Shown here in pieces: positions 26,136 through 35,961 of a DNA stretch of 64,000 bases (its first letter is position 1; each line of letters starts with the position of its first letter). Source of the stretch: Faecalibacterium gallinarum. Its GTDB lineage: Bacteria; Bacillota; Clostridia; Oscillospirales; Ruminococcaceae. The notes under the pieces were generated by a model, which had not been told where the DNA came from, did no database searches, and was given only the letters and a program-made list of their open reading frames with translations. Position numbers and translations under genes: made by a program. The stretch lies in contig NZ_BQKV01000020.1 of the NCBI RefSeq assembly GCF_022180365.1, positions 1-64,000 on the forward strand. Direction: 5' to 3'.

Positions 26136-26162
26136 AAAGAAAAAAGAAGGGAGGCGGAGCTG

Positions 26163-26576
26163 TTGTACGGGATTCCCGACCAACTCAAAGCTCTTTCGTC
26201 GTCGGAGGAACAGGTCCTGCTGGCGCTCTGGGCCGCCGGCCCCCGGGCGGCCCGCCGGGAGATCGGGGAGCAGCTGCCGGGCAAACACTGGGCGGATGCT
26301 ACGATCTTAAACTTCCTTTACCGCTTGGAGGCCAAGGGCTGGGTTAAAAGCGAGAAGGAAGGCAACCGCAATCTCTATACCCCCACCATCACCCGCCGGG
26401 CCTACGGGGTCTACTGCATGAAGGAACGGCTGGAGACCTTGTTCGGCGGGGACCTGCCCGCGGCGGTGCGGGCCCTGGTCAGCGAGAGCAGCTGCACCCA
26501 GGGCCAGCTGGAACAGGCGGTCCGGGTGCTGGAAGAAAAATACGCCGAAGCCGGGGAATACGACTTCTACGATTAA
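26163..26576 (+). CDS. BlaI/MecI/CopY-family transcriptional repressor
   Basis: 137 aa. The winged helix runs from LSSSEEQVLLALWAAGP to KSEKEGNRNLYTP; the recognition segment is HWADATILNFLYRLEAKGW. The C-terminal half (from YGVYCMKERLETLF) would dimerise. The CopY-type CxCxxxxCxC metal site is absent, so copper sensing is not supported, and no BlaR1-type sensor protease is beside it. The start is TTG at 26163 with AAGGGAGG eight bases upstream; an earlier in-frame TTG at 26085 overlaps the promoter. The stop is 13 bp before the rRNA methyltransferase gene, so both are probably cotranscribed. The signal it senses is unknown. Confidence 0.8.
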   Translation: MYGIPDQLKALSSSEEQVLLALWAAGPRAARREIGEQLPGKHWADATILNFLYRLEAKGWVKSEKEGNRNLYTPTITRRAYGVYCMKERLETLFGGDLPAAVRALVSESSCTQGQLEQAVRVLEEKYAEAGEYDFYD

Positions 26577-26589
26577 AGGAGGAAATACC

Positions 26590-27762
26590 ATGGATTGTAA
26601 ATTGCATGCCAAAGGCTGCGGCGGCTGCCCCCTGCTGGGGGTAGAGTATTCCGCTCAGCTGAAACAGAAGGAAGATAAAATCCGGGCCCTGCTGGGCAAA
26701 TACGGCCCGGTGCGGCCCATTCGGGGGATGGAACACCCCTGGCACTACCGGAACAAGGTGATCTCCACCTTTGCTCCCGGCCCGGGCGGGCGGCTGGTAT
26801 CCGGCATCTATGCGGCGGGTACCCATAAGGTTCTGCCGGTGGAGGAGTGCCTCTTGCAGGATGAACAGCTGGACAAGACCATGCAGGCGGTGCGGGCGGC
26901 GGCCAACGCCTGCCATTATACCCCCTACCAGGAGGACAAAGGCACCGGCCTTCTCCGCCATTGCCTGCTCCGCCGGGGCTTTGCCACCGGTCAGATCATG
27001 GTGGTGCTGGTCACCGGTCAGCCGGTGCTGCCGGGGGCGAAAAACTTTGTCCGGGCTCTGCTGGCCGAGGCAGAGCAGCGGGGAGTTACCGTCAATACGG
27101 TGGTCCAGAACTATAACCCCCGCCACACCAGCGCCGTTTTGGGGGACACCGAAAAAGTCCTCTACGGCAAAGGATTCATTTTGGATGAGCTGTGCGGCAA
27201 ACGATACGCCATCAGCCCCCGGAGCTTCTACCAGGTCAACCCGGTTCAGACCGAGGTTCTGTACAACCTGGCGGTGAAGGCCGCCGGTTTGACCGGGGCC
27301 GAAACGGTGTTGGATGCCTACTGCGGCATCGGCACCATCGGTCTGACCGCCAGCGGCCAGGCCCGCCGGGTGGTGGGCGTAGATGTCAACGCCGACGCCA
27401 TTCGGGATGCCATCGGCAACGCCCGGCACAACCAGGTGCAGAACGCCCGATTCTTTGCGGCGGACGCCACCCGCTGGATCGCCGAAGCCGCCGACGGGGG
27501 ACAGTGGGCGGATGTGGTTCTAATGGACCCGCCCCGTGAGGGTTCCACCCCGGCTTTTTTGGAGAGCGTGGCCAAGATGGGCCCCCGGCGGGTGGTCTAT
27601 GTGAGCTGCAACCCTGAGACCATGGCCCGAGATCTGGCCCTTTTGACCCGGCGGGGCTACCGGGCCGAGTATTTCATCCCGGTGGATATGTTCCCCCACA
27701 CCGAACACATTGAGACGGTGGCCCGGCTGGTCAAGACCGGAGAGGGACAGAAAAGACGGTGA
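26590..27762 (+). CDS. rlmD: 23S rRNA (uracil-C5)-methyltransferase, RlmD/RumA type
   Basis: 390 aa. The start MDCKLHAKGCGGCPLL carries three closely spaced Cys (3, 10, 13), which with a later Cys can hold a 4Fe-4S cluster as in RumA. SAM-dependent core: FYQVNPVQTEVLYN, DAYCGIGTIGL, VLMDPPREGS and the catalytic Cys in YVSCNPETMARDL. It forms m5U in 23S rRNA; Gram-positive relatives (RlmCD) modify U747 and U1939. There is no TRAM domain at the N-terminus, so it is the short form. AAAGGAGG before ATG. Confidence 0.9.
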   Translation: MDCKLHAKGCGGCPLLGVEYSAQLKQKEDKIRALLGKYGPVRPIRGMEHPWHYRNKVISTFAPGPGGRLVSGIYAAGTHKVLPVEECLLQDEQLDKTMQAVRAAANACHYTPYQEDKGTGLLRHCLLRRGFATGQIMVVLVTGQPVLPGAKNFVRALLAEAEQRGVTVNTVVQNYNPRHTSAVLGDTEKVLYGKGFILDELCGKRYAISPRSFYQVNPVQTEVLYNLAVKAAGLTGAETVLDAYCGIGTIGLTASGQARRVVGVDVNADAIRDAIGNARHNQVQNARFFAADATRWIAEAADGGQWADVVLMDPPREGSTPAFLESVAKMGPRRVVYVSCNPETMARDLALLTRRGYRAEYFIPVDMFPHTEHIETVARLVKTGEGQKRR

Positions 27763-27799
27763 TAAACCAAAAATAGAAGCTGTTTAGGAAGAGTTCTTA

Positions 27800-27828
27800 T
27801 TTAATATGGCGGGCAGTTATGTTATAAT
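27800..27828 (+). promoter_or_regulatory. Possible promoter before the broken GGDEF gene
   Basis: TATAAT (27823-27828) with a weak TTTAAT (27800-27805) at 17 bp. Confidence 0.4.
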
Positions 27829-27879
27829 GAGACCAAAGCTCGATGAAATGACCCGTACAAGCGGACAGGAGGCGATATC

Positions 27880-28874
27880 ATGCATGTGCAATGCAATACC
27901 CCCGCGGGTCAGGAAGCCGCGGCCCTGACCAGCTTTATGGCCCACAAACATTATTGCGAAAACGATGTCGAAGCGCTGATCGGCCTGATGGACGAGGAAA
28001 TCGTCTGGCTGGGCACCGGCGAGGAGGAGTATGCCGTCGGCCGGGAAAACGTGATCGAGATTTTCCGCCAGTTTGAGGGGCAGGTCCCCCGCTGTATTAT
28101 CTGGAACGAGGAATACAACGTACTGGAACTTGCGCCGGAGATCTTTTTGTGCGGCGGCCGGCTGTGGATCAAAACCGATGCAGCCACTGGAATCAGTCTG
28201 CGGGTTCACCAGCGGATCACGACGGTGTTCTGCCGTCGGGGCGGGCGGCTTTGCTGCGGTCACATCCATATTTCCAATCCCTAGGAGGATACGGCCCCCG
28301 AGGATACGGGGTTCCCCATCAAGATGGCGCTGGAATCCTACCAATACCTTCAGGAACAGGTGGAAGAACAGAAACGGCAGATTGCAACCCAGACGGCCAT
28401 CCTCGAGCGGATGAGCTACGAGGATACCCTGACCGGGGTGTACAATCGCAACAAATTCAACGAGACACTGGATGCCGTCTTTGAAGAGGACGTCCCCATG
28501 GGGGTGGCCTGCTTTGACCTGAACGGCCTGTGAAAGAAGTGAATGACCAATGGGGCCACAGCGCCGGGGACCGGCTGATCTGCCGGGCGGCCGAACAGCT
28601 GCGGGCGGTGTTCCCGGGGCGGGTCTACCGCACCGGCGGCGACGAATTCGTGGTGGTGGACCGTCAGTGCGGAGAGGAAGAATTTTATGCGGCCATCCGT
28701 GCCCTGGAGCGAGAGCTGACGGCCCATGAGGTCAGCTGTTCAGTGGGGGCGGTATGGAGCTCGGTTTGCCGCAGCGTCAAGGAACAGTACGACGAGGCCG
28801 ACCACCGGATGTACGAGGAAAAACGCCGCTTTTACAGCCAAGGCCAGCACGACCGCCGGCGCAAAAAGGACTGA
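27880..28874 (+). pseudogene. Disrupted SnoaL/NTF2-like plus GGDEF (diguanylate cyclase) gene
   Basis: The ancestral protein can be read as one chain. Residues 1-134 (MHVQCNTPAGQEAAALTSFM onward) are a SnoaL/NTF2-like fold. An in-frame TAG at 28282-28284 interrupts it, and the same frame continues as EDTAPEDTGFPIKMALESYQ, a short coiled coil and the GGDEF start (MSYEDTLTGVYNRNKFNETL, ACFDLNGL). There, two extra bases (TG, about 28532) shift the frame. The rest (KEVNDQWGHSAGD, RTGGDEFVVVD) runs from 28530 to 28874. The GGDEF site itself is intact. Either the gene has decayed or the assembly has errors. A 15-bp repeat (GAGGATACGG at 28285 and 28300) follows the TAG. Confidence 0.8.
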
Positions 28875-28952
28875 TTGCCTCGGGCGGCAGGGATAAATCC
28901 CGGCTTGTGCCAAACAATACCCTTGTTGTTTGCTGCAAGGAGGTACAAAATT

Positions 28953-29927
28953 ATGTGCACAGCGTTTACGTTCCAGAAAGGCAGCCTGTATTTTGGGCGG
29001 AATATGGATCTGGAATGCCATTTCGGGGAGGCGGTGGTCATTACCCCCCGCAATTATCCCCTCTCCACCAAACAGGCTGGGGTTCTGCCCTCCCATTACG
29101 CTATGATCGGGATGGCCAACACCACCGGCAACTACCCTCTCTATGCCGAGGCCGCCAACGAGAAGGGCCTGTGTATGGCGGGGCTGAACTTCCCCGGCAA
29201 CGCCTGGTATCGGCCCGAGGGCCGGCCGGGGCGGCGGGCGCTGGCCCCCTATGAGCTGATCCCTTATCTGCTGGGCAGCTGCGCCACCCTGGCCCAGGCC
29301 CGGCAGATGCTGGAAACCGTGGATCTGATCGCTGTTCCCTTCGGGCCCGGGCTGCCCCTGGCCCCGCTGCACTGGATTCTGTCCGATGCCTCGGGCAGCC
29401 TGGTGGTGGAGCAGACAGAAGAGGGGATGCAGATCTATGATAACCCCTTCGGAGTGCTGACCAATAACCCGCCTTTTCCCTTCCATCGGGAGAACGTCCG
29501 CCAGTATCTGCCCTTGTCGGCCTGTCCGCCCCGGAACAATTTCTGCCCGCCGGTGGAGCTGACCCCCTTCGGGCAGGGGGCCGGGGCCTGGGGCCTGCCG
29601 GGAGATTTTTCCTCGGCGTCCCGGTTTATCAAGACCCTGTTCTGCAAGACCCACAGCGTCTGCGGGGAAGACGAGGCTTCCTGCGTGTCCCAGGTGCTCC
29701 ACGTGCTGGATGCGGTGGCCATGGTGCGGGGGGCGGTGGTGACGCCGGAGGGGGCCCCTGACCAGACCAACTATTCCTGCTGCATCAATGCCACGGAGGG
29801 CGTGTACTATTACAAAACCTACGACAACAGCCGGGTGACCCGGATCGCCCTCACCCCCGAGCGGGGCCAGGGGCTGGAGCTGATGGTCTTTCCGCTGCGG
29901 AAGGACGCCGATTTTTTGGAAGAGTGA
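28953..29927 (+). CDS. Choloylglycine hydrolase family protein (bile salt hydrolase-like)
   Basis: 324 aa. An Ntn hydrolase: after Met removal Cys2 (MCTAFTFQKG) becomes the nucleophile. The known bile salt hydrolase residues are all in place: R16 and D19 (FGRNMDLE), N79 (AGLNFPGNAW), N171 (FGVLTNNPPF) and R224 (FSSASRFIK). The sequence runs parallel to Clostridium perfringens bile salt hydrolase over its length (GQGAGAWGLPGDFS; AMVRGAVVT). It should remove glycine or taurine from conjugated bile acids, but penicillin V acylase activity belongs to the same family. Cytosolic: no signal peptide. Start ATG with AAGGAGGT (28937-28944). It stands downstream of the broken GGDEF gene. Confidence 0.88.
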   Translation: MCTAFTFQKGSLYFGRNMDLECHFGEAVVITPRNYPLSTKQAGVLPSHYAMIGMANTTGNYPLYAEAANEKGLCMAGLNFPGNAWYRPEGRPGRRALAPYELIPYLLGSCATLAQARQMLETVDLIAVPFGPGLPLAPLHWILSDASGSLVVEQTEEGMQIYDNPFGVLTNNPPFPFHRENVRQYLPLSACPPRNNFCPPVELTPFGQGAGAWGLPGDFSSASRFIKTLFCKTHSVCGEDEASCVSQVLHVLDAVAMVRGAVVTPEGAPDQTNYSCCINATEGVYYYKTYDNSRVTRIALTPERGQGLELMVFPLRKDADFLEE

Positions 29928-29939
29928 CAACAAATCACT

Positions 29940-29962
29940 GGCAGATCTTGTCTTGATCTGCC
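29940..29962. repeat. 8-bp hairpin after the bile salt hydrolase-like gene
   Basis: GGCAGATC (29940-29947) and GATCTGCC (29955-29962) are perfect complements with a 7-base loop. Without a following U tract it is a weak terminator at best. Confidence 0.4.
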
Positions 29963-30038
29963 GAAAGAATATTGAAAAACAACGGAAGACAGATGAAAAT
30001 CTACCACAATCCTGGCAAAAATTAACTTTTTGTGAACG

Positions 30039-30065
30039 TTAGCACTCTATGCTTGACAGTGCTAA
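30039..30065. promoter_or_regulatory. CIRCE element (HrcA operator)
   Basis: TTAGCACTC (30039-30047), nine bases, then CAGTGCTAA (30057-30065). This is the CIRCE inverted repeat TTAGCACTC-N9-GAGTGCTAA with a single mismatch. It overlaps the -35 box of the hsp20 promoter, so HrcA should repress the gene until heat or unfolded-protein stress. Confidence 0.92.
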
Positions 30066-30080
30066 AAAACGTGCTATAAT
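30053..30080 (+). promoter_or_regulatory. Promoter of hsp20
   Basis: Perfect TTGACA (30053-30058) and perfect TATAAT (30075-30080), spacer 16 bp; the right CIRCE arm covers the -35 box and the next bases. Confidence 0.85.
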
Positions 30081-30182
30081 AAAGCCGTACCCAGAGGAAA
30101 GGCACCGAGGAACAAAACCCCGGGGCCCTGGGTCACAAAAAAGATTATGACCGACGCAATGCCGGGATTGGAGGAAGATTTT

Positions 30183-30650
30183 ATGTTGATGCCTGCACTT
30201 TTCCATGAAAATTTGTTCGACGATTTCTTCGATCCGTTCTGGAGCGACCGCAGCCTCGAGCGTGCGATGGACCGTGAAACCCGCAGTGTTTTCGGCAAGC
30301 GCGGTGAGAATATGATGAAGACCGACGTCAAGCAGACCGATACCACCTATGAGGTGGCGGTGGATCTGCCCGGCTGCAAGAAGGAAGACGTCCAGATGGA
30401 GCTGAACAACGGTTATCTGACCATCCAGGCGGTCCGCAGCCACAACAACGACCAGACCGATGAGAACGGCCGGTATATCCGCCGGGAGTGCTTCACCGGC
30501 AGCTGTGCCCGCAGCTTCTATGTGGGCGACGCCGTCCGCAAGGAGGACATCCGCGCCAAGTTCGAGGATGGTATCCTGCACATCACTCTGCCCCGCAACG
30601 AGCAGCCCAAGCAGCTGCCCGCCAACCCCAATCTGATCGAGATTGAGTAA
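30183..30650 (+). CDS. hsp20: Small heat shock protein (Hsp20/alpha-crystallin)
   Basis: 155 aa. A flexible N-terminus (LFDDFFDPFW) leads to an alpha-crystallin domain (about 45-135: YEVAVDLPGCKKEDVQMELN, then the A-x-x-x-n-G-x-L-like AKFEDGILHITLPR). It is a holdase that binds unfolding proteins as large oligomers. The start at 30183 has GGAGGA seven bases upstream; a further in-frame ATG at 30147 lacks one. Controlled by the upstream CIRCE element. A terminator follows. Confidence 0.93.
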   Translation: MLMPALFHENLFDDFFDPFWSDRSLERAMDRETRSVFGKRGENMMKTDVKQTDTTYEVAVDLPGCKKEDVQMELNNGYLTIQAVRSHNNDQTDENGRYIRRECFTGSCARSFYVGDAVRKEDIRAKFEDGILHITLPRNEQPKQLPANPNLIEIE

Positions 30651-30682
30651 TCCCCGCCCCCCAGAGGGGCCCAAAAACAGAT

Positions 30683-30722
30683 AAAACCGCCCCCGGAGAG
30701 GCTGCCTCTCCGGGGGCGGTTT
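30683..30722. terminator. Bidirectional terminator between hsp20 and purC
   Basis: AAAACCGCCCCCGGAGAGG pairs with CCTCTCCGGGGGCGGTTT around a GCTG loop; T-rich on the plus side (TTTGTTGTTTG), A tract on the left for the minus side. Confidence 0.85.
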
Positions 30723-30748
30723 GTTGTTTGTGTGGGGGAAACGGCGGC

Positions 30749-31618
30749 TTACAGCTTCTCGCCGGTCAGCAGCTCATAGGCCTCCAGATACTTGTCGATG
30801 GTCTTGTCGATGACCTCCTGGGGCAGGTTGTAGTCGCTGTCGGGGTTGGCCTTGAGCCAGTCGCGGACAAACTGCTTGTCGAACGAGGGCTGGCCGTGGC
30901 CCGGCTCGTAGCCCTCCAGGGGCCAGAAGCGGGAGGAATCGGGGGTCAGCATCTCGTCGCCCAGGACAACGTTGCCCTCCTCGTCCAGACCGAACTCAAA
31001 CTTGGTGTCGGCGATGATGATGCCGCGGCTCAGGGCATAGTCGGCGCACTTCTTGTACAGAGCCAGGGTGTAGTCCCGCAGCTTGGTGGCGTATTCCTTG
31101 CCCTTGCCGGGGAAGACCTTCTCCAGCACGTCGATGCTCTGCTCGTAGGAGATGTTCTCGTCGTGGTCGCCCAGGTCGGCCTTGGTGCTGGGGGTGTAGA
31201 TGGGCTCGGGGAGCTTGTCGGACTCGCGCAGGCCCTCGGGCAGGGTGATGCCGCAGACCTTGCCGGTCTTCTGGTAGCTGGCCCAGCCGCTGCCGGTGAT
31301 GTAGCCCCGGACGATGCACTCGATGGGCAGCATCTTGAGCTTGCGGCAGAGCATGCTGTTGCCGGTGAACTGGGGCTGACGGAAATACTCGGGCATATCG
31401 GCGGGGTCCACCGAGATCATGTGGTTGGGCAGCAGGTCGCGGGTGTAGTCGAACCAGAACTTGCTCATCTGGGTCAGAACGGTGCCCTTTTTGGTGATCT
31501 TGTTTTTCAGGATGACATCGAACGCGGAGATCCGGTCGGTGGCGACCATAATCAGGCTGTCACCGTTGTCGTAAATTTCGCGGACCTTACCTTCCTTGAC
31601 GGGCTTGAACTCGGTCAT
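30749..31618 (-). CDS. purC: Phosphoribosylaminoimidazole-succinocarboxamide synthase
   Basis: 289 aa, the length of the longer PurC form. Motifs include EGKVREIYDNGDSLIMVATD, the ISAFDVIL, RGYITGSGWASYQKTGKVCG, and GIIIADTKFEFGLDEEG, LGDEMLTPDSSRFWP. It joins CAIR and aspartate in purine synthesis. Other pur genes are not next to it. Start ATG at 31618 with GGAG nine bases upstream; the open frame adds five codons. Confidence 0.95.
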   Translation of the reverse strand: MTEFKPVKEGKVREIYDNGDSLIMVATDRISAFDVILKNKITKKGTVLTQMSKFWFDYTRDLLPNHMISVDPADMPEYFRQPQFTGNSMLCRKLKMLPIECIVRGYITGSGWASYQKTGKVCGITLPEGLRESDKLPEPIYTPSTKADLGDHDENISYEQSIDVLEKVFPGKGKEYATKLRDYTLALYKKCADYALSRGIIIADTKFEFGLDEEGNVVLGDEMLTPDSSRFWPLEGYEPGHGQPSFDKQFVRDWLKANPDSDYNLPQEVIDKTIDKYLEAYELLTGEKL

Positions 31619-33441
<1,823 letters not shown>

Positions 33442-33453
33442 CTGAATCTTTCG

Positions 33454-33485
33454 AGGCCGCTGCATCGATGCAGCGGCCTTTTTTT
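33454..33485 (+). terminator. Intrinsic terminator of the GH1 gene
   Basis: AGGCCGCTGCATC and GATGCAGCGGCCT form a perfect 13-bp stem, followed by TTTTTTT. Confidence 0.9.
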
Positions 33486-33496
33486 GCCCAAAAGCC

Positions 33497-33525
33497 TTGA
33501 CAACCCGGATCAAAAAGGGTATATA
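33497..33525 (+). promoter_or_regulatory. Promoter of the marR gene
   Basis: Perfect TTGACA (33497-33502), 17-bp spacer, TATATA (33520-33525). Confidence 0.75.
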
Positions 33526-33535
33526 TTTGATAGCG

Positions 33536-33557
33536 AACTGTTGCACATAGAACAGTT
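33536..33557. promoter_or_regulatory. Likely MarR operator (7-bp inverted repeat)
   Basis: AACTGTT (33536-33542) and AACAGTT (33551-33557), perfect complements with 8 bases between them. It lies at the predicted transcription start of the marR gene. Its core TGTT-N8-AACA recurs at 34171-34186 in the promoter of the ABC exporter. Confidence 0.65.
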
Positions 33558-33591
33558 TTGAATTAAAACAAAAACAAGAAGGTGAAGATCC

Positions 33592-34083
33592 ATGACAGAT
33601 ACTTCCGCAGAAGAAAAAAATCACCCCTGCTGCAACCACCCGCAGCAGGGGGAGCTCCCCCAGGTGATCGCGGCTCAAATGCGGCGGGTGAATAACCTGA
33701 TTGCCCGGCGGATGAATGTATACAGCAAAGCCAACGGGGTGGAGGATATCACCCCCATGCACGCCTGGATCATGTCTTATCTCTACCGCAACCGGGAGAA
33801 GGAGATCTACCAGCGGGACATCGAGCGGGATTTCTCCATCACCCGCTCCACCGTCACCAACATCCTCCAGCTGATGGAGCGCAAAGGCTATATCTGCCGC
33901 CAGAGCGTGGCCCACGACGCCCGGCTCAAACGGCTGGAGCTGACCGACGCGGGCATCCGGATCCACGAACAGATGATGCTCTCCCTCCACCAGACCGACG
34001 AGTATATCAAAAGCCTGCTGACCGAGGAGGAAAACGCCGAGATGCTCCGGCTGCTGAATAAGCTGCGGGAAGCCCTCAAATAG
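33592..34083 (+). CDS. MarR-family transcriptional regulator
   Basis: 163 aa. A winged helix-turn-helix at about residues 60-130: EIYQRDIERDFSITRSTVTN is the recognition region and VAHDARLKRLELTDAG the wing. The N-terminal tail has HPCCNHP, an unusual pair of Cys. It resembles MarR regulators that precede ABC exporters in Firmicutes. It likely represses itself and the exporter genes 126 bp downstream, to be released by a toxic ligand. Confidence 0.9.
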   Translation: MTDTSAEEKNHPCCNHPQQGELPQVIAAQMRRVNNLIARRMNVYSKANGVEDITPMHAWIMSYLYRNREKEIYQRDIERDFSITRSTVTNILQLMERKGYICRQSVAHDARLKRLELTDAGIRIHEQMMLSLHQTDEYIKSLLTEEENAEMLRLLNKLREALK

Positions 34084-34142
34084 CCCTGAAATATCCCAAA
34101 AATTGGAAATGTGAACAAATTTCAAAATTTTTTTAAAACACA

Positions 34143-34186
34143 TTGACAAAAGAATGGTTTCTGCTTATTATGTTTCATACCGAACA
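34143..34186 (+). promoter_or_regulatory. Promoter and operator of the ABC exporter genes
   Basis: TTGACA (34143-34148), 17-bp spacer, TATTAT (34166-34171). TGTT (34171-34174), eight bases, AACA (34183-34186) overlaps the end of the -10 box and matches the core of the marR operator. Confidence 0.65.
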
Positions 34187-34209
34187 AACTATACTGGGAG
34201 GAATGACGA

Positions 34210-35961
34210 ATGATTAAAAAACTTGCGTCACATCTGGGCAAGTACAAACGAGCCTCGATCCTGACGCCGACCCTTTCCGCGCTGGAAGCAATCATGGACG
34301 TTTTGCTCCCGCTGCTGATGGCGTTCATCATTGACGAAGGCATCTCCAAAAATGATATGGGCGCTATTTTAAAATACGGTCTGCTTACATTCCTGGTGGC
34401 GGCGGTGGCGCTGGCCCTGGGCATTTTGGCAGGCCGTTTTGCTGCGGAGGCATCCACCGGTTTTGCGGGCAACCTGCGCGATGCGATGTATGAGAACATC
34501 CAGCGGTTCTCCTTCTCCAACATCGACAAGTTCTCCACCGCCGGCCTGGTCACCCGTATGACCACCGACGTGACCAACCTGCAGAACGCATTCCAGATGA
34601 TCATGCGGATGTGCGTGCGTGCCCCGGTTCATCTGATTTTTGCCCTGATCATGGCCTGCATGATCAATGTACATCTGACCGGTATTTTCATCGTGGCCAT
34701 CATCTTCCTGGTGGTGCTGCTGGTGGGCATCATGGTCCCCACCTTCAAACTGTTCGACAAGGTGTTCAAGAGCTACGATAACCTGAACGCCTCGGTGCAG
34801 GAGAACGTGGCCGCCATCCGTGTGGTCAAGAGCTTTGTCCGCGAGGGCTACGAGAACGAAAAATACTCCAAGGCCTGCGATTATCTGTACAAACAGTTTG
34901 TCAAGGCTGAGAGCCGCCTGAGCTTCAACAACCCCGCCATGCTGACCGCCGTCTACGGCTGCAACCTGGCCCTGAGCTGGTTCGGCGCCAACTTCGTGCT
35001 GAAGGGCACCATCACCACCGGCCAGCTGAACGCGCTGTTCGGCTACGTCATGAACATCCTCATGTCCCTGATGATGCTGAGCATGGCGTTCGTTATGCTG
35101 TCCATGTCGGCTGCTTCCGCCAAGCGTATTGTGGAAGTCCTGGACGAGAAGACCGACCTGGGCGAGCCCGAGAAGCCGGTGTTCGAGATGAAGGACGGCG
35201 GCATCGAGTTCGACCACGTGACCTTCAAGTATAAGCACGGTACCGGCAACGCGGTGCTCACCGACATCAACTTCACCATCAAGCCGGGCGAGACCATCGG
35301 CATCATCGGCGGCACCGGCAGCGCCAAGTCCAGCCTGGTGCAGCTGATCCCCCGTCTGTACGACGTGGACAGCGGCGCAGTGCGGATCGGCGGCGTAGAT
35401 GTCCGGGATTACGATATGGATCTGCTGCGCAAGGATGTCTCCATGGTGCTCCAGAAGAACGTTCTGTTCTCCGGCACCATCCTGGATAACCTGCGCTGGG
35501 GCGACGAGAACGCCACCGAAGAAGAGTGCATCCAGGCCGCCAAGCTGGCCTGTGCCGATGAGTTCATCGAGCGGTTCCCCGACAAGTACAACACCTGGAT
35601 TGAGCAGGGCGGCTCCAACGTGTCCGGCGGCCAGAAACAGCGCCTGACCATTGCCCGCGCTCTGCTGCGTAAACCCAAGGTCCTGATCCTGGATGACTCC
35701 ACCAGCGCCGTGGATACCGCCACCGACGCCAAGATCCGCCGGGCCTTCCGGGAGCAGATCCCCAATACCACCAAGATCATCATTGCACAGCGTATCTCCT
35801 CGGTGCAGGATGCGGACCGCATCCTGGTGCTGGACAACGGCCGGATCGACGGCCTGGGCACCCACGAGGAACTGCTGGCAACCAACAAGATTTATCAGGA
35901 AGTCTACAACAGCCAGATGCAGGGCGGCGGAGACTTCGACAAGCAGGGAGGTGAGCTGTAA
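34210..35961 (+). CDS. ABC exporter subunit with degenerate ATP site
   Basis: 583 aa. Six membrane helices (about 1-320) joined to an ATPase domain. Walker A is GGTGSAKSS, the signature NVSGGQKQRLTIARA, Walker B LILDDSTSAVD, with Asp in place of the catalytic Glu, and the switch is IIAQRISSV, with Gln instead of His. These changes mark the non-catalytic half of heterodimeric exporters of the BmrC/TM287 kind. It exports a hydrophobic drug, lipid or peptide across the cytoplasmic membrane. Stop overlaps the next start by one base (TAATG), so coupled translation gives equal subunit amounts. Confidence 0.93.
   Translation: MIKKLASHLGKYKRASILTPTLSALEAIMDVLLPLLMAFIIDEGISKNDMGAILKYGLLTFLVAAVALALGILAGRFAAEASTGFAGNLRDAMYENIQRFSFSNIDKFSTAGLVTRMTTDVTNLQNAFQMIMRMCVRAPVHLIFALIMACMINVHLTGIFIVAIIFLVVLLVGIMVPTFKLFDKVFKSYDNLNASVQENVAAIRVVKSFVREGYENEKYSKACDYLYKQFVKAESRLSFNNPAMLTAVYGCNLALSWFGANFVLKGTITTGQLNALFGYVMNILMSLMMLSMAFVMLSMSAASAKRIVEVLDEKTDLGEPEKPVFEMKDGGIEFDHVTFKYKHGTGNAVLTDINFTIKPGETIGIIGGTGSAKSSLVQLIPRLYDVDSGAVRIGGVDVRDYDMDLLRKDVSMVLQKNVLFSGTILDNLRWGDENATEEECIQAAKLACADEFIERFPDKYNTWIEQGGSNVSGGQKQRLTIARALLRKPKVLILDDSTSAVDTATDAKIRRAFREQIPNTTKIIIAQRISSVQDADRILVLDNGRIDGLGTHEELLATNKIYQEVYNSQMQGGGDFDKQGGEL

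Larger units (their letters stand above)
25829..26162. other. Divergent regulatory region between serC and the BlaI/CopY-type gene
   Basis: This AT-rich 334-bp gap has no gene. It holds a minus-strand promoter for serC, a plus-strand promoter for the repressor gene and three cop-box sequences. The low GC stands out from its neighbours. I found no T-box or riboswitch-like fold in front of serC. Confidence 0.6.

Noticed and set aside
25829-26162. Serine T-box leader before serC
   Set aside because: The T-box TGGNACCGCG-like sequence was not found on the minus strand.
28282-28284. TAG as a recoded codon (pyrrolysine) or programmed read-through
   Set aside because: A second disruption (frameshift) follows, and no known recoding signal is seen. 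Decay is simpler.
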